Origin: an uncultured Comamonas sp.
GTDB lineage: Bacteria > Pseudomonadota > Gammaproteobacteria > Burkholderiales > Burkholderiaceae_C
Assembly: GCA_947306475.1 (NCBI GenBank)
Contig: CAMZGS010000008.1
Span: 1-64,000, forward strand
DNA length: 64,000 nucleotides
Reading direction: 5' to 3'
Made by a program: the position numbers and the translations under genes. How positions within the stretch are numbered: position 1 is the first letter of the stretch; the number at the start of each line of letters is the position of its first letter. Under the pieces are notes generated by a model. The model saw nothing but the letters and a program-made list of their open reading frames with translations. It was not told the DNA's origin and ran no database searches. Positions 21,271 to 30,335 of the stretch are shown piece by piece.

Positions 21271-22172
21271 GTGGATCGTTGTTTCGAATGGTTGTTGATG
21301 TTGCAGATGTCCCGATGAATGCAGAGGCGATGCGGGTGCCCGTGCACGCCGAGCCGGAACCGCCGGATTACGCCGCCTTTCTGGCCGAGCAGTTGCAGCA
21401 GCCTGCCGCGCTGGTGGCGCGCCACGACTGGCAGGGGCAGCGCCTGTGGGTCAAGCGAGTCGGGCAGCCGCATCCGGCGTGGCGCTATCGCCTGCTGGCG
21501 GTGCTGGCGCAGGTGGCCGGGGTGCCGGTGTTGCTGCCCGTACCCAACCCTGGCGGGCGCGCCGCCATTGCCACCGAAGTGCGGCGCCTGCGCGCCCTGG
21601 CGGCAGCGGGGCTGCGCGTGCCGCCCGTGCTGGCTGCGTGCGCGGACGGCTTTGTCATGCGCGATCTGGGGGCGCTGGATGCCGGGGCCGCGCCGCAGCC
21701 GGTGCGCAATCTGGGCAACGCCCTGGAGCAGGCCATCCCGCAGGGCGCTGATGTGGTGCTGCTGCATTGGCAGCAGGGCTGGGCAGCCTTGCGTCGCGTG
21801 CATGCGGCCGGCCAGTGTCTGAGCCAGGCGTTCGCCCGCAATCTGGTGCTGTGCCCGGATGGGGAGATCGGCTTCATCGATTTCGAAGACGATCCTGCCG
21901 CCCACCTGCCGCTGGCGCTGTGCCAGCTGCGCGATGCCCTGTGCTACCTGCATTCGACGGCGTGGATCGTGGCGCGCGTGCAGGCCTTGCCGCAGGCCCA
22001 GGCCATCTGGGCCGACTGGCAGCAGGGCCTACCCGAGTCAGCGCGCCAGGCGTTGCAACAGGCCCGGCAGCGCCTGCGTGTGCTGCGCCATCTGCCCACG
22101 TCGCGCCGTCTGGGGCGCGATGCGCAGCGGCTGCGACTGGCCTGGCAGTTGCTGGCGCAGGAGGCAGGGTAA
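21267..22172 (+). CDS. Predicted kinase-like protein of aminoglycoside phosphotransferase/LPS-kinase type fold
   Basis: WVKRVG-like Lys region, GFVMRDLGAL and an RNLVLCPDGEIGFIDFEDDP catalytic/metal-binding-like segment; overlaps the upstream stop. Start may be TTG 21267 or a downstream ATG. Confidence 0.5.
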   Translation: MSGSLFRMVVDVADVPMNAEAMRVPVHAEPEPPDYAAFLAEQLQQPAALVARHDWQGQRLWVKRVGQPHPAWRYRLLAVLAQVAGVPVLLPVPNPGGRAAIATEVRRLRALAAAGLRVPPVLAACADGFVMRDLGALDAGAAPQPVRNLGNALEQAIPQGADVVLLHWQQGWAALRRVHAAGQCLSQAFARNLVLCPDGEIGFIDFEDDPAAHLPLALCQLRDALCYLHSTAWIVARVQALPQAQAIWADWQQGLPESARQALQQARQRLRVLRHLPTSRRLGRDAQRLRLAWQLLAQEAG

Positions 22173-22301
22173 TCAGGGCAAAAGGGTGCGGATTCCGGGC
22201 ATCTTGCCGGAACGTGCAGCAACAGGCCGTAAGCTATTGGGCTTTTTGTTACCGCGCGACCTGCGGTAATCCTGCTTCTCCTGTTTCGTATCCCTTGTTT
22301 T

Positions 22302-23906
22302 ATGTTCGCTTTCTGGAATAGCTTGCGCATCACCCACCGCTTCATGCTGGTGCTGGGCGCCTTTGTCCTGTCGATCCTGGTGGTGGCTGGTATCGGCCTG
22401 TCGGGGCTGTCCTCGGCCAGACACAGCCTGGAAGCCATGCACGATGGTGCCATGGCGCGTTCCCAGCTGGCCAGTGAGTCGATCGAGCAGACCCTGAACA
22501 ACCGCATGCAGGTGCTGCTGGCGTTTCAGCACGACCCCAGCGGGGCCCTGGCCAGCGTGCACGACCACCAGCTGGAGGAGCACCTGGCGGCGATTGCCGC
22601 CAACCAGGCACGCGCCAACGAGGTGCACAAGAAAATTGGCGAAGGCAATCTGGATGAGCACGAGCGTACCTTGCTGGAGGCGGTGCTGACGGCGCGTGCC
22701 GCGTGGCGCCCCAAGCTGGCCAAGGCCATCGAGGCGGTACGCACCGGGGATTTCAGCCCCGCCACCATGGCCGACTTCCTGGCCGCCAGCCGCAAGGAGG
22801 GGCAACGGGTGCTGGAGACCACGGAGGCCCTGCGTGCCTACCAGCTGGAGACAGCCGACAAGCACCACCAGGCGGCCCAGGCACGCTACCACCAGGCGCT
22901 GTGGATTTTTGCCGGGGCGGGGCTGTTGCTGGTGGGGCCGTCGCTGCTGCTGGCGCTGGCGCTGCTGACGCGCCTGAAGAACGGCTTGACGTCGGCCAGT
23001 ACCTCGCTCAAGCACATCGCCGGCAGCGACCTGTCGCACCCGGTGCACCACGATGGCACGGATGAGATCGGCAGCATGCTGCAGGACATGGAAACCATGC
23101 GCTGCAACCTGTCGCAGGTCGTGGGCCAGGTCAAGGCAGGGACGGTGGCCATTGCTGGCGCCTCATCGCAAGTGGCAGCGGGCGCTCAGGACCTGTCGGG
23201 CCGCACCGAGCAGCAGGCCAGCGCCCTGGAAGAGACGGCCTCGGCCACGGAAGAGCTCTCCAGCACCGTGCAGCACAACGCCGACAATGCAGTGCAGGCC
23301 AGCCAGTTGGCGGACGAGGCACGGCGGGCGGCACAAAGCGGTGGCGAAATCGTGGACCAGATGGTGCAGACCATGGCCTCCATTGATCGTGCGGCGCACC
23401 GGATCGTGGACATCATCGGCGTGATCGACGGCATTGCCTTCCAGACCAACATCCTGGCGCTCAATGCTGCGGTGGAAGCCGCCCGCGCCGGCGAGCAGGG
23501 CCGGGGCTTTGCGGTGGTGGCGTCGGAAGTGCGCTCCCTAGCCGGGCGTAGTGCCGAGGCCGCCCGTGAAGTGCAGCAGCTGATTTCCGATGCGGTCTCG
23601 CGGGCGGAGGCCGGCAACGCCCAGGCGGCGCAGGCAGGCAGTGCCATGCAGGAGATCATCGGTGGCATCCAGCGCGTGGCCAGCATCGTCGATGAGATTG
23701 CCTCGGCCAGTCGTGAGCAGGCCTCGGGCCTGGCGCAGATCAACCAGGCGGTGGGGCATCTGGACGGGGTGACGCAGCAGAATGCGGCGCTGGTGGAGCA
23801 GACCTCGGCCGCTTCCAATGCCCTGCAGCAGCAGGCGGGCACGCTGGCGGCGCTGGCCGATACCTTCCGGCTGGAAGGGGTTTCCGATGCCTTGACGCTA
23901 CGCTGA
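22302..23906 (+). CDS. Methyl-accepting chemotaxis protein (four-helix-bundle type sensor), tandem copy 1
   Basis: MFAFWNSLRITHRFMLVLGAFVLSILVVAGIGL TM1; hairpin tip [43 protein letters not shown]. Confidence 0.95.
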   Translation: MFAFWNSLRITHRFMLVLGAFVLSILVVAGIGLSGLSSARHSLEAMHDGAMARSQLASESIEQTLNNRMQVLLAFQHDPSGALASVHDHQLEEHLAAIAANQARANEVHKKIGEGNLDEHERTLLEAVLTARAAWRPKLAKAIEAVRTGDFSPATMADFLAASRKEGQRVLETTEALRAYQLETADKHHQAAQARYHQALWIFAGAGLLLVGPSLLLALALLTRLKNGLTSASTSLKHIAGSDLSHPVHHDGTDEIGSMLQDMETMRCNLSQVVGQVKAGTVAIAGASSQVAAGAQDLSGRTEQQASALEETASATEELSSTVQHNADNAVQASQLADEARRAAQSGGEIVDQMVQTMASIDRAAHRIVDIIGVIDGIAFQTNILALNAAVEAARAGEQGRGFAVVASEVRSLAGRSAEAAREVQQLISDAVSRAEAGNAQAAQAGSAMQEIIGGIQRVASIVDEIASASREQASGLAQINQAVGHLDGVTQQNAALVEQTSAASNALQQQAGTLAALADTFRLEGVSDALTLR

Positions 23907-23929
23907 AGATCTGGCAGGAAATTTGCGCA

Positions 23930-23977
23930 AAAAGGGTCATAAGCGCCGGAAATATGGCGCTTGTGGCCCTTTCTTTT
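23930..23977 (+). terminator. Intrinsic terminator after MCP copy 1
   Basis: AAGGGTCATAAGCGCC-GGAAATAT-GGCGCTTGTGGCCCTT, ~16-bp stem with G-U pairs, followed by TTCTTTT. Confidence 0.8.
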
Positions 23978-24103
23978 GCGCTTTTCAGCGTGGGGGAAAA
24001 GCTACAGAATCAGGTGTGGTTTCAGGTTTGCCGTAACACAGCGTAAGCTCTACCCATGTCTGCCGTTGGGACGGCGGCGTGTCTCTTGGAACAAAGGCGG
24101 CTC

Positions 24104-25717
24104 ATGAGAAATTTTTGGAATCGTTTGCGTATTACCCACCGCTTCATGGTGGTGCTTGGCGCTTTCCTGCTGTGTGTGGTGGTGATGGCAGCCATTGGTC
24201 TGTCGGGCATGGCCGTTGCGCGTGAAGGACTCAGAAGCCTGTACCAGGAAGCCATGGTGCGCTCGCAAATGTCTGAACAGATCGTGCAGTTGCAGACCGA
24301 TTCGCGCATGCAGGTGCTGCTGGCCTTTCAGCACGACCCGGAAGGTGAGTTGAGTGCTGCGCACGACCACGACATCAGTGAGCACCTGACCGCCATCGCC
24401 AACAACCAGGCCAGTGCCAACGCGATCCACCAGAGCATGGTCGAGGGCACGAAAGACCCGGAAGAGCTGGCCCTGCTGGAGGGGGCCGCCCAGGCACGAG
24501 CCGCCTGGCGTCCCAAGCTCAGAAGCGCACTGGATGCGCTGGAGCGTGGCGACTTCAGCGCCAGGATGATGAGCGACTTTCTGGCGGCCACGCGCAACGA
24601 AGGCGCACAGGTGCTCATGACCATGGAGATGCTGCGCACCCACCAGCTGATGCAGGCCCATGCGCAGTACAGCCAGTTTGAGGAGCGCTTCCGCCTGGCG
24701 CTGTGGATCTTTGGCGGCGCCATCGTGCTGTTGCTCCTGCCTTCGCTGCTGCTGGCGCTGGCCCTGCTGCGGCGCCTGAAGAACGGTTTTCAGGATGCCA
24801 GCCAGGCACTCAAGCACATCGCCGGCAGCGACCTGTCGCACCCGGTGCGCCACGATGGCACGGATGAGATCGGCAGCATGCTGCAGGACATGGAAACCAT
24901 GCGCTGCAACCTGTCGCAGGTCGTGGGCCAGGTCAAGGCAGGGACGGTGGCCATTGCTGGCGCCTCATCGCAAGTGGCAGCGGGCGCTCAGGACCTGTCG
25001 GGCCGCACCGAGCAGCAGGCCAGCGCCCTGGAAGAGACGGCCTCGGCCACGGAAGAGCTCTCCAGCACCGTGCAGCACAACGCCGACAATGCAGTGCAGG
25101 CCAGCCAGTTGGCGGACGAGGCACGGCGGGCGGCACAAAGCGGTGGCGAAATCGTGGACCAGATGGTGCAGACCATGGCCTCCATTGATCGTGCGGCGCA
25201 CCGGATCGTGGACATCATCGGCGTGATCGACGGCATTGCCTTCCAGACCAACATCCTGGCGCTCAATGCTGCGGTGGAAGCCGCCCGCGCCGGCGAGCAG
25301 GGCCGGGGCTTTGCGGTGGTGGCGTCGGAAGTGCGCTCCCTAGCCGGGCGTAGTGCCGAGGCCGCCCGTGAAGTGCAGCAGCTGATTTCCGATGCGGTCT
25401 CGCGGGCGGAGGCCGGCAACGCCCAGGCGGCGCAGGCAGGCAGTGCCATGCAGGAGATCATCGGTGGCATCCAGCGCGTGGCCAGCATCGTCGATGAGAT
25501 TGCCTCGGCCAGTCGTGAGCAGGCCTCGGGCCTGGCGCAGATCAACCAGGCGGTGGGGCATCTGGACGGGGTGACGCAGCAGAATGCGGCGCTGGTGGAG
25601 CAGACCTCGGCCGCTTCCAATGCCCTGCAGCAGCAGGCGGGCACGCTGGCGGCGCTGGCCGATACCTTCCGGCTGGAGGCTGGGCAGATGCAGACTGCCC
25701 TGGCAAGAAGCGCCTGA
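24104..25717 (+). CDS. Methyl-accepting chemotaxis protein (four-helix-bundle type sensor), tandem copy 2
   Basis: MRNFWNRLRITHRFMVVLGAFLLCVVVMAAIGLSGM TM1; cytoplasmic half nearly identical in DNA to MCP copy 1. Confidence 0.95.
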   Translation: MRNFWNRLRITHRFMVVLGAFLLCVVVMAAIGLSGMAVAREGLRSLYQEAMVRSQMSEQIVQLQTDSRMQVLLAFQHDPEGELSAAHDHDISEHLTAIANNQASANAIHQSMVEGTKDPEELALLEGAAQARAAWRPKLRSALDALERGDFSARMMSDFLAATRNEGAQVLMTMEMLRTHQLMQAHAQYSQFEERFRLALWIFGGAIVLLLLPSLLLALALLRRLKNGFQDASQALKHIAGSDLSHPVRHDGTDEIGSMLQDMETMRCNLSQVVGQVKAGTVAIAGASSQVAAGAQDLSGRTEQQASALEETASATEELSSTVQHNADNAVQASQLADEARRAAQSGGEIVDQMVQTMASIDRAAHRIVDIIGVIDGIAFQTNILALNAAVEAARAGEQGRGFAVVASEVRSLAGRSAEAAREVQQLISDAVSRAEAGNAQAAQAGSAMQEIIGGIQRVASIVDEIASASREQASGLAQINQAVGHLDGVTQQNAALVEQTSAASNALQQQAGTLAALADTFRLEAGQMQTALARSA

Positions 25718-25729
25718 TCCTGGGCAGGC

Positions 25730-26230
25730 TTACGCCTGTCCTTCGGTTGGGGGCAGCAGTTCCAGCAGCTGGGCCAGCACCTGTGCCACAGCCTGCTGGC
25801 GCACGGCGCTGCGCTCCCCTGCAAACTGGTGGCAGCGGGCAAAGACCTGCCCGGCCACGTACCAGCCCAGCCATACTGTGCCCACGGGCTTGGTGGCACT
25901 GCCGCCGCCCGGGCCTGCAATGCCGGTACTGGCCACGGCCACCTGCACTCCGGCGCGCTGGGCCGCACCGCACACCATGGCGCGCACCACCGGCTCACTG
26001 ACGGCGCCGTGGGCGGTGATCAACTCTGCCGGCACCCCCAGCAATTCGGTCTTTGCCGCGTTGGAGTAAGTGACAAAGCCACGCTCGAACCAGTTGCTTG
26101 AGCCTGCCAGGTCGGTGCAGGCGGCGGCGATCAGGCCCCCGGTACAGCTTTCTGCCGTGGCCAGCATCCAGCCGCGTTGCTGCAGGGCTGTGCCCAGGGC
26201 GGCGGTGGTGTCGCGGGTGTCGCTGTCCAT
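25730..26230 (-). CDS. pncC: CinA-family nicotinamide-nucleotide amidohydrolase
   Basis: MLATAESCTGGLIAAACTDLAGSSNWFERGFVTYSNAAKTELLGV and ASTGIAGPGGGSATKPVGTVW. Confidence 0.93.
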   Translation of the reverse strand: MDSDTRDTTAALGTALQQRGWMLATAESCTGGLIAAACTDLAGSSNWFERGFVTYSNAAKTELLGVPAELITAHGAVSEPVVRAMVCGAAQRAGVQVAVASTGIAGPGGGSATKPVGTVWLGWYVAGQVFARCHQFAGERSAVRQQAVAQVLAQLLELLPPTEGQA

Positions 26231-26232
26231 GC

Positions 26233-26835
26233 TCACCACACCCCCAGGTGGCGCCCTCCGGCCAGTACCAGCAGGGTGCAGAAGGCGGCCACCAGATCGT
26301 CGAACATGATGCCCCAGCCGCCGCGCCAGCCACTGCCTTTGAAGTGCTGGTCGGCCCAGCGCACGGGCTGGGGCTTGGCGGCATCGAACAGGCGAAACAG
26401 GGCAAAGGCCAGCAGCTGTCCCGCCCAGCCCGTGGGCATGAGCAGCCACAGCACCAGCCACATGGCCACCACCTCATCCCAGACGATGCAGCCGGGGTCG
26501 TCCACATGCAGATTGCGGGCAGTGACCGTGCAGGCCCACCAGCCCACGGGGATGGACAGGGCAATCAGCAGGCCCAGCTGTGCGGTGTTCAGCCAGTGCT
26601 GCAGCACCAGATAGACGCCCCAGGCCCACAGCGTGCCGGCGGTGCCAGGGGCGATGGGCGACAGGCCGCTGCCAAAACCCAGGGCCAGCAGGTGCGCCGG
26701 GTGCTGCAGCATGAAGCTCAGGCTGGGCCGGCGGGAAGTGGCGGGCTCCCCGTCTGCGTGTGGGTGTGTCGCGTGGGGCGTGAAGCGCTTGGGCTGCACA
26801 TCCTGTACGTCGTCGGGGGAAGGGGCTGGGGACAT
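26233..26835 (-). CDS. pgpA: Phosphatidylglycerophosphatase A
   Basis: LLALGFGSGLSPIAPGTAGTLWAWGVYLVL and DPGCIVWDEVVAMWL; between thiL and pncC. Start codon uncertain. Confidence 0.9.
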   Translation of the reverse strand: MSPAPSPDDVQDVQPKRFTPHATHPHADGEPATSRRPSLSFMLQHPAHLLALGFGSGLSPIAPGTAGTLWAWGVYLVLQHWLNTAQLGLLIALSIPVGWWACTVTARNLHVDDPGCIVWDEVVAMWLVLWLLMPTGWAGQLLAFALFRLFDAAKPQPVRWADQHFKGSGWRGGWGIMFDDLVAAFCTLLVLAGGRHLGVW

Positions 26836-26872
26836 GGTCGTGGTGTTGGTTGGGCAGGCGTGTGCCGGTGGG

Positions 26873-27853
26873 CTAGGCAAAGTGGTCAAAGCCCGGCCAG
26901 CGCTGCGGCATCAGCTGCCCGTCGGGGCCAAAGACGCGCAGGCCGGGCAAGGCCTCGATGCTGCCTATGCGGGTCACAGGGGTCTGGCAGGCACGGGCGG
27001 TGGCCTCCACGTTGGCGCGCTGGGCGACGGGAGCGGTGAAGCACAGCTCGTAGTCGTCGCCGCCGGCCAGGGTGCAGGCATCCAGGCGGCTGGTGGCGAT
27101 GGCGCTCATCAACGGGTGGCTGCCGGCGCGCAGCAGCTTGCGGGTGGCGCTGATGTCGATGCTGGCACCGACCCCGCTGGCGTGCAGGATGTGCCCCAGG
27201 TCACCGAGCAGGCCGTCGCTGACGTCGATGGCGCTGTTGGCAATTCCGCGCAGCGCCTGGCCCAGGGCCACGCGTGGCGTGGGCGCCTCCAGGCGCTGGC
27301 GCGCCTGGGCCAGCACCGGGGCGGGCAGCATGTGCTGGCGCAGCAGCACATCCAGCGCCAGGCGCGCATCGCCCAGATTGCCGCTGACCCAGATGTCGTC
27401 GCCCACCTGGGCGCCACTGCGCAGCAGCGCGCGCCCGCTGGGCACTTCGCCAAAGACGGTGATGCAGATGTTGAGCGTGCCCTGGGTGGTGTCACCCCCG
27501 ATGAGCTCGCAGTTGTGGGCCTCGGCCAGTTCAAACAGGCCGGTGCTGAAGGCCTGGCACCAGGCAGCGTCGGCACGCGGCAGTGCCAGCGCCAGGGTGA
27601 AGGCCAGGGGGCGCGCGCCGCAGGCCGCCAGGTCGGAGAGGTTGACAGCCAGGGCCTTGTGGCCCAGCAGGCGCGGATCGACGTCCGGCAGAAAGTGACG
27701 GCCCTGCACCAGCATGTCGCTGGAGACGGCCAGTTGCATGCCGGGTGCGGGAGCCAGCAGGGCACAGTCGTCGCCCACGCCCAGGGGGCTGCGCTGCACG
27801 GGGCGTTGGAAGTAGCGCCGGATCAGCTCGAACTCACCCAAGGATTGCTTCAT
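26873..27853 (-). CDS. thiL: Thiamine-monophosphate kinase
   Basis: GEFELIRRYF, GDDCALLAPAPGMQLAVSSDMLVQGRHFL, AISDV-like DVSDGLLGDLGHIL motifs. Confidence 0.94.
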   Translation of the reverse strand: MKQSLGEFELIRRYFQRPVQRSPLGVGDDCALLAPAPGMQLAVSSDMLVQGRHFLPDVDPRLLGHKALAVNLSDLAACGARPLAFTLALALPRADAAWCQAFSTGLFELAEAHNCELIGGDTTQGTLNICITVFGEVPSGRALLRSGAQVGDDIWVSGNLGDARLALDVLLRQHMLPAPVLAQARQRLEAPTPRVALGQALRGIANSAIDVSDGLLGDLGHILHASGVGASIDISATRKLLRAGSHPLMSAIATSRLDACTLAGGDDYELCFTAPVAQRANVEATARACQTPVTRIGSIEALPGLRVFGPDGQLMPQRWPGFDHFA

Positions 27854-27912
27854 AAAAAATAGCTTTCAGCGCTTGCTTAATAAGGGTTAGAGGCCGAAAT
27901 CATATAAAAAAT
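27854..27912 (+). repeat. Solo copy of the dispersed AGCT-head element
   Basis: AGCTTTCAGCGCTTGCTTAATAAGGGTTAGAGGCCGAAATCATATAAAA; directly abuts the thiL start codon. Confidence 0.65.
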
Positions 27913-27945
27913 CAGAGGGCTTGGGTATGGGGCGTGTGTGGATTT

Positions 27946-29070
27946 TCAGCCGGCCACCCCACGAAACTTCAGCGCCGCCTGGCGCGTGACTTCACCCAGC
28001 AGCTGTTCACGATCCTGACACTCGCGCAGCCAGCGCGCATCGTTGTGGCGCTGCTCGACGCTCTGGCGTAGCAACGCCAGCGAGGGCGCAGCACCGTGGC
28101 GCGCGGCATGGTCGCTGATCTGGTCCATGGTCTGCAGAATGTGCTCGGCCAGCGGCATGTGCTCGCCGCTGGCCGGATCGACGTACACCGCGTCCAGCCC
28201 GAAGCGGCAGGCCTGAAAGCGGTTGTAGGTGTACACAAGGTAGTCGTCCTCACAGGGGGTGAAGGGCTGGGTGTCCAGAAACCAGGCGGCCAGTGCCTGC
28301 ACATAACCGGCCAGGGCGGCGGCGCGCTCGATGGTCAGGGGGGTGTCGAAGACGCGGATTTCGATGGTGCCGAACTCCGGCTTGGGGCGGATGTCCCAGT
28401 AAAAATCCTTCATGCCCTTGACCACGCCGGTGGCGGTCATCTTGTTGAAGTACTGCTCAAACTCGGCCCAGGTGAGCACGCAGGGCGCACGCCCGGACAG
28501 CGGAAAGGCGAACACCGAGTTCAGTCGGGCCGAATCAAAGGCCGTGTCCTGCCCTTGCACGAACGGGCTGGAGGCCGACAGCGCAATGCAGTGCGGGATG
28601 TAGCGGCTCATGCGGTGCAGCATCAGCAGGGCGGCATCGGCATCCGGGCAGCCAATGTGCACGTGCTGGCCAAAGATGGTGAACTGCTTGGTCAGGTAGC
28701 CATAGAGCTGCGACAGCTCATGAAAGCGCGGCTTTTCGTAGATGCGCTGCTCATGCCACTGCTGGAAGGGGTGGGTGCCGCCGCCGGCCACGGCGATGTT
28801 GAGCTTGTCGGCGCTGCCAACCAGCGCATCGCGGATGGGCGCCAGCTGGGCCAGCACGTCGGCGGCGTTGCGGCAGATGCCGGTGGATACCTCGATCATG
28901 CTGCGTGTCATCTCCGGAACCACTGTGCCGGGCAGGTCGTGCTTGAGCATCAGGCGCAGCATGTCGCTGGCGTAGGGGGCCAGGTCGTAGTCGTGGGTGT
29001 TGACCAGTTGCAGCTCCAGCTCCACGCCCAGGGTCAGCGGCTCCGAGGTGGCAAAGGCTTCAAGCGTCAT
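27946..29070 (-). CDS. YbdK-family carboxylate-amine ligase (glutamate-cysteine ligase type 2)
   Basis: [61 protein letters not shown]. Confidence 0.9.
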   Translation of the reverse strand: MTLEAFATSEPLTLGVELELQLVNTHDYDLAPYASDMLRLMLKHDLPGTVVPEMTRSMIEVSTGICRNAADVLAQLAPIRDALVGSADKLNIAVAGGGTHPFQQWHEQRIYEKPRFHELSQLYGYLTKQFTIFGQHVHIGCPDADAALLMLHRMSRYIPHCIALSASSPFVQGQDTAFDSARLNSVFAFPLSGRAPCVLTWAEFEQYFNKMTATGVVKGMKDFYWDIRPKPEFGTIEIRVFDTPLTIERAAALAGYVQALAAWFLDTQPFTPCEDDYLVYTYNRFQACRFGLDAVYVDPASGEHMPLAEHILQTMDQISDHAARHGAAPSLALLRQSVEQRHNDARWLRECQDREQLLGEVTRQAALKFRGVAG

Positions 29071-30292
29071 GGCGAACTCCTATGGTGTTGCGGGCCTCCC
29101 CCGCGCGGCGCAAGGCCCAGGTGGCGCCGATGGCTCCCAGAAGTTCCATCAAAAGAATAGCGGGCAGCGCAATGCCAGCAATGGCCTGGCCGGCTTCGGA
29201 GCCATTTTGTACAAACGGCGCGGTCATCAGCAGCGCCACGGCCGACAGCGGCGCCATGGCAGTGGCCGTCCAGGCGGCCTGGCGCCAGCTGGCACCGCTG
29301 CCCAGGTTGCCCAGTCCCACGCCTACGGCCTTGGCCAGCAGACGCACCAGCACCATGGCCAGCACCAGCAGGGCGATGCCGCCATTCCAGGGGGCGTGCG
29401 CGGCCACGGTGGAGACCAGCAGGAACATCAGCATGCCCAGCAGTGTGGAGACGGTGCCCAGGCGCTCACTCCACGGCAGCGGGCGCGGGTGCAGCTGCTT
29501 GAGCAGCATGCCCGCCAGCAGGGCCGCCAGCGGTGCCGAGCCCCCCAGCGCGCTGGCGCAGGCTGTGGCCGCAGTGATCAGCGCCAGCACCAGGACGGAG
29601 GTGTTCTGGCTCAGCGGACTCATCAGGCGCAGTGCCAGCCGGATCAGCACATACAGCAGGGCAGCTACCGCCATGGAGACCAGCAGCACCTGCACCACCG
29701 GGGTGATGTCCTGCCACAGGGATTGGGTCTGGCTGGCAAAGATGCGTGCCTTGGCGGCACCGAGCGTCAGGGCATACAGCGTGGAGAGCGTGGCCAGCAC
29801 CACGGCGCGGTCGGTCACCGGCCCGGCAGCATGGGTGTCGGCCACCACGCGGGTGAGCACCACGGGCGACGCAGCCATGGCAATCAGGCCCACGGGGCCG
29901 GCGATGTGGCTTTCCACGCCCAGGGCCAGCAGGACCAGGAACACGGCCAGGTAGGTGAGCGTGGTCTCCAGCACGCTCTGCACCAGCACCATGGGGTTGT
30001 GGCTGAACCAGCGCCAGTTGATGCGTGAGCCGCAGGAAAACAGCACCACGGCCACCCCCAGCTCCAGCGCAAACAGCACCGGCCCCTGCAGCGGCCACAA
30101 CGGCCCCCCAAAGCCCAGCAGCCCGGCCAGCGCCCCCACCAGGGCGTAGCCCACCACCTTGGGCAGGCCCAGCTGACGCTGACAGGCATAGCCGCACAGC
30201 GCAGCAGCGGCCAGCAGCAACGACCATTGCACGGTGGGCCAGCCCGCCCAGGCGGTGGCGCCGGGCTGCCACAGCGGCAGTAGTTCATTCAT
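29060..30292 (-). CDS. Cation:proton antiporter (CPA2-type)
   Basis: Polytopic; [44 protein letters not shown]; start of the downstream gene overlaps. Confidence 0.82.
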   Translation of the reverse strand: MNELLPLWQPGATAWAGWPTVQWSLLLAAAALCGYACQRQLGLPKVVGYALVGALAGLLGFGGPLWPLQGPVLFALELGVAVVLFSCGSRINWRWFSHNPMVLVQSVLETTLTYLAVFLVLLALGVESHIAGPVGLIAMAASPVVLTRVVADTHAAGPVTDRAVVLATLSTLYALTLGAAKARIFASQTQSLWQDITPVVQVLLVSMAVAALLYVLIRLALRLMSPLSQNTSVLVLALITAATACASALGGSAPLAALLAGMLLKQLHPRPLPWSERLGTVSTLLGMLMFLLVSTVAAHAPWNGGIALLVLAMVLVRLLAKAVGVGLGNLGSGASWRQAAWTATAMAPLSAVALLMTAPFVQNGSEAGQAIAGIALPAILLMELLGAIGATWALRRAGEARNTIGVRHDA

Positions 30293-30335
30293 GGCGGTTC
30301 TCCTTTTTCTTCAGGCCGCCATGCCTTGCGCGCCT

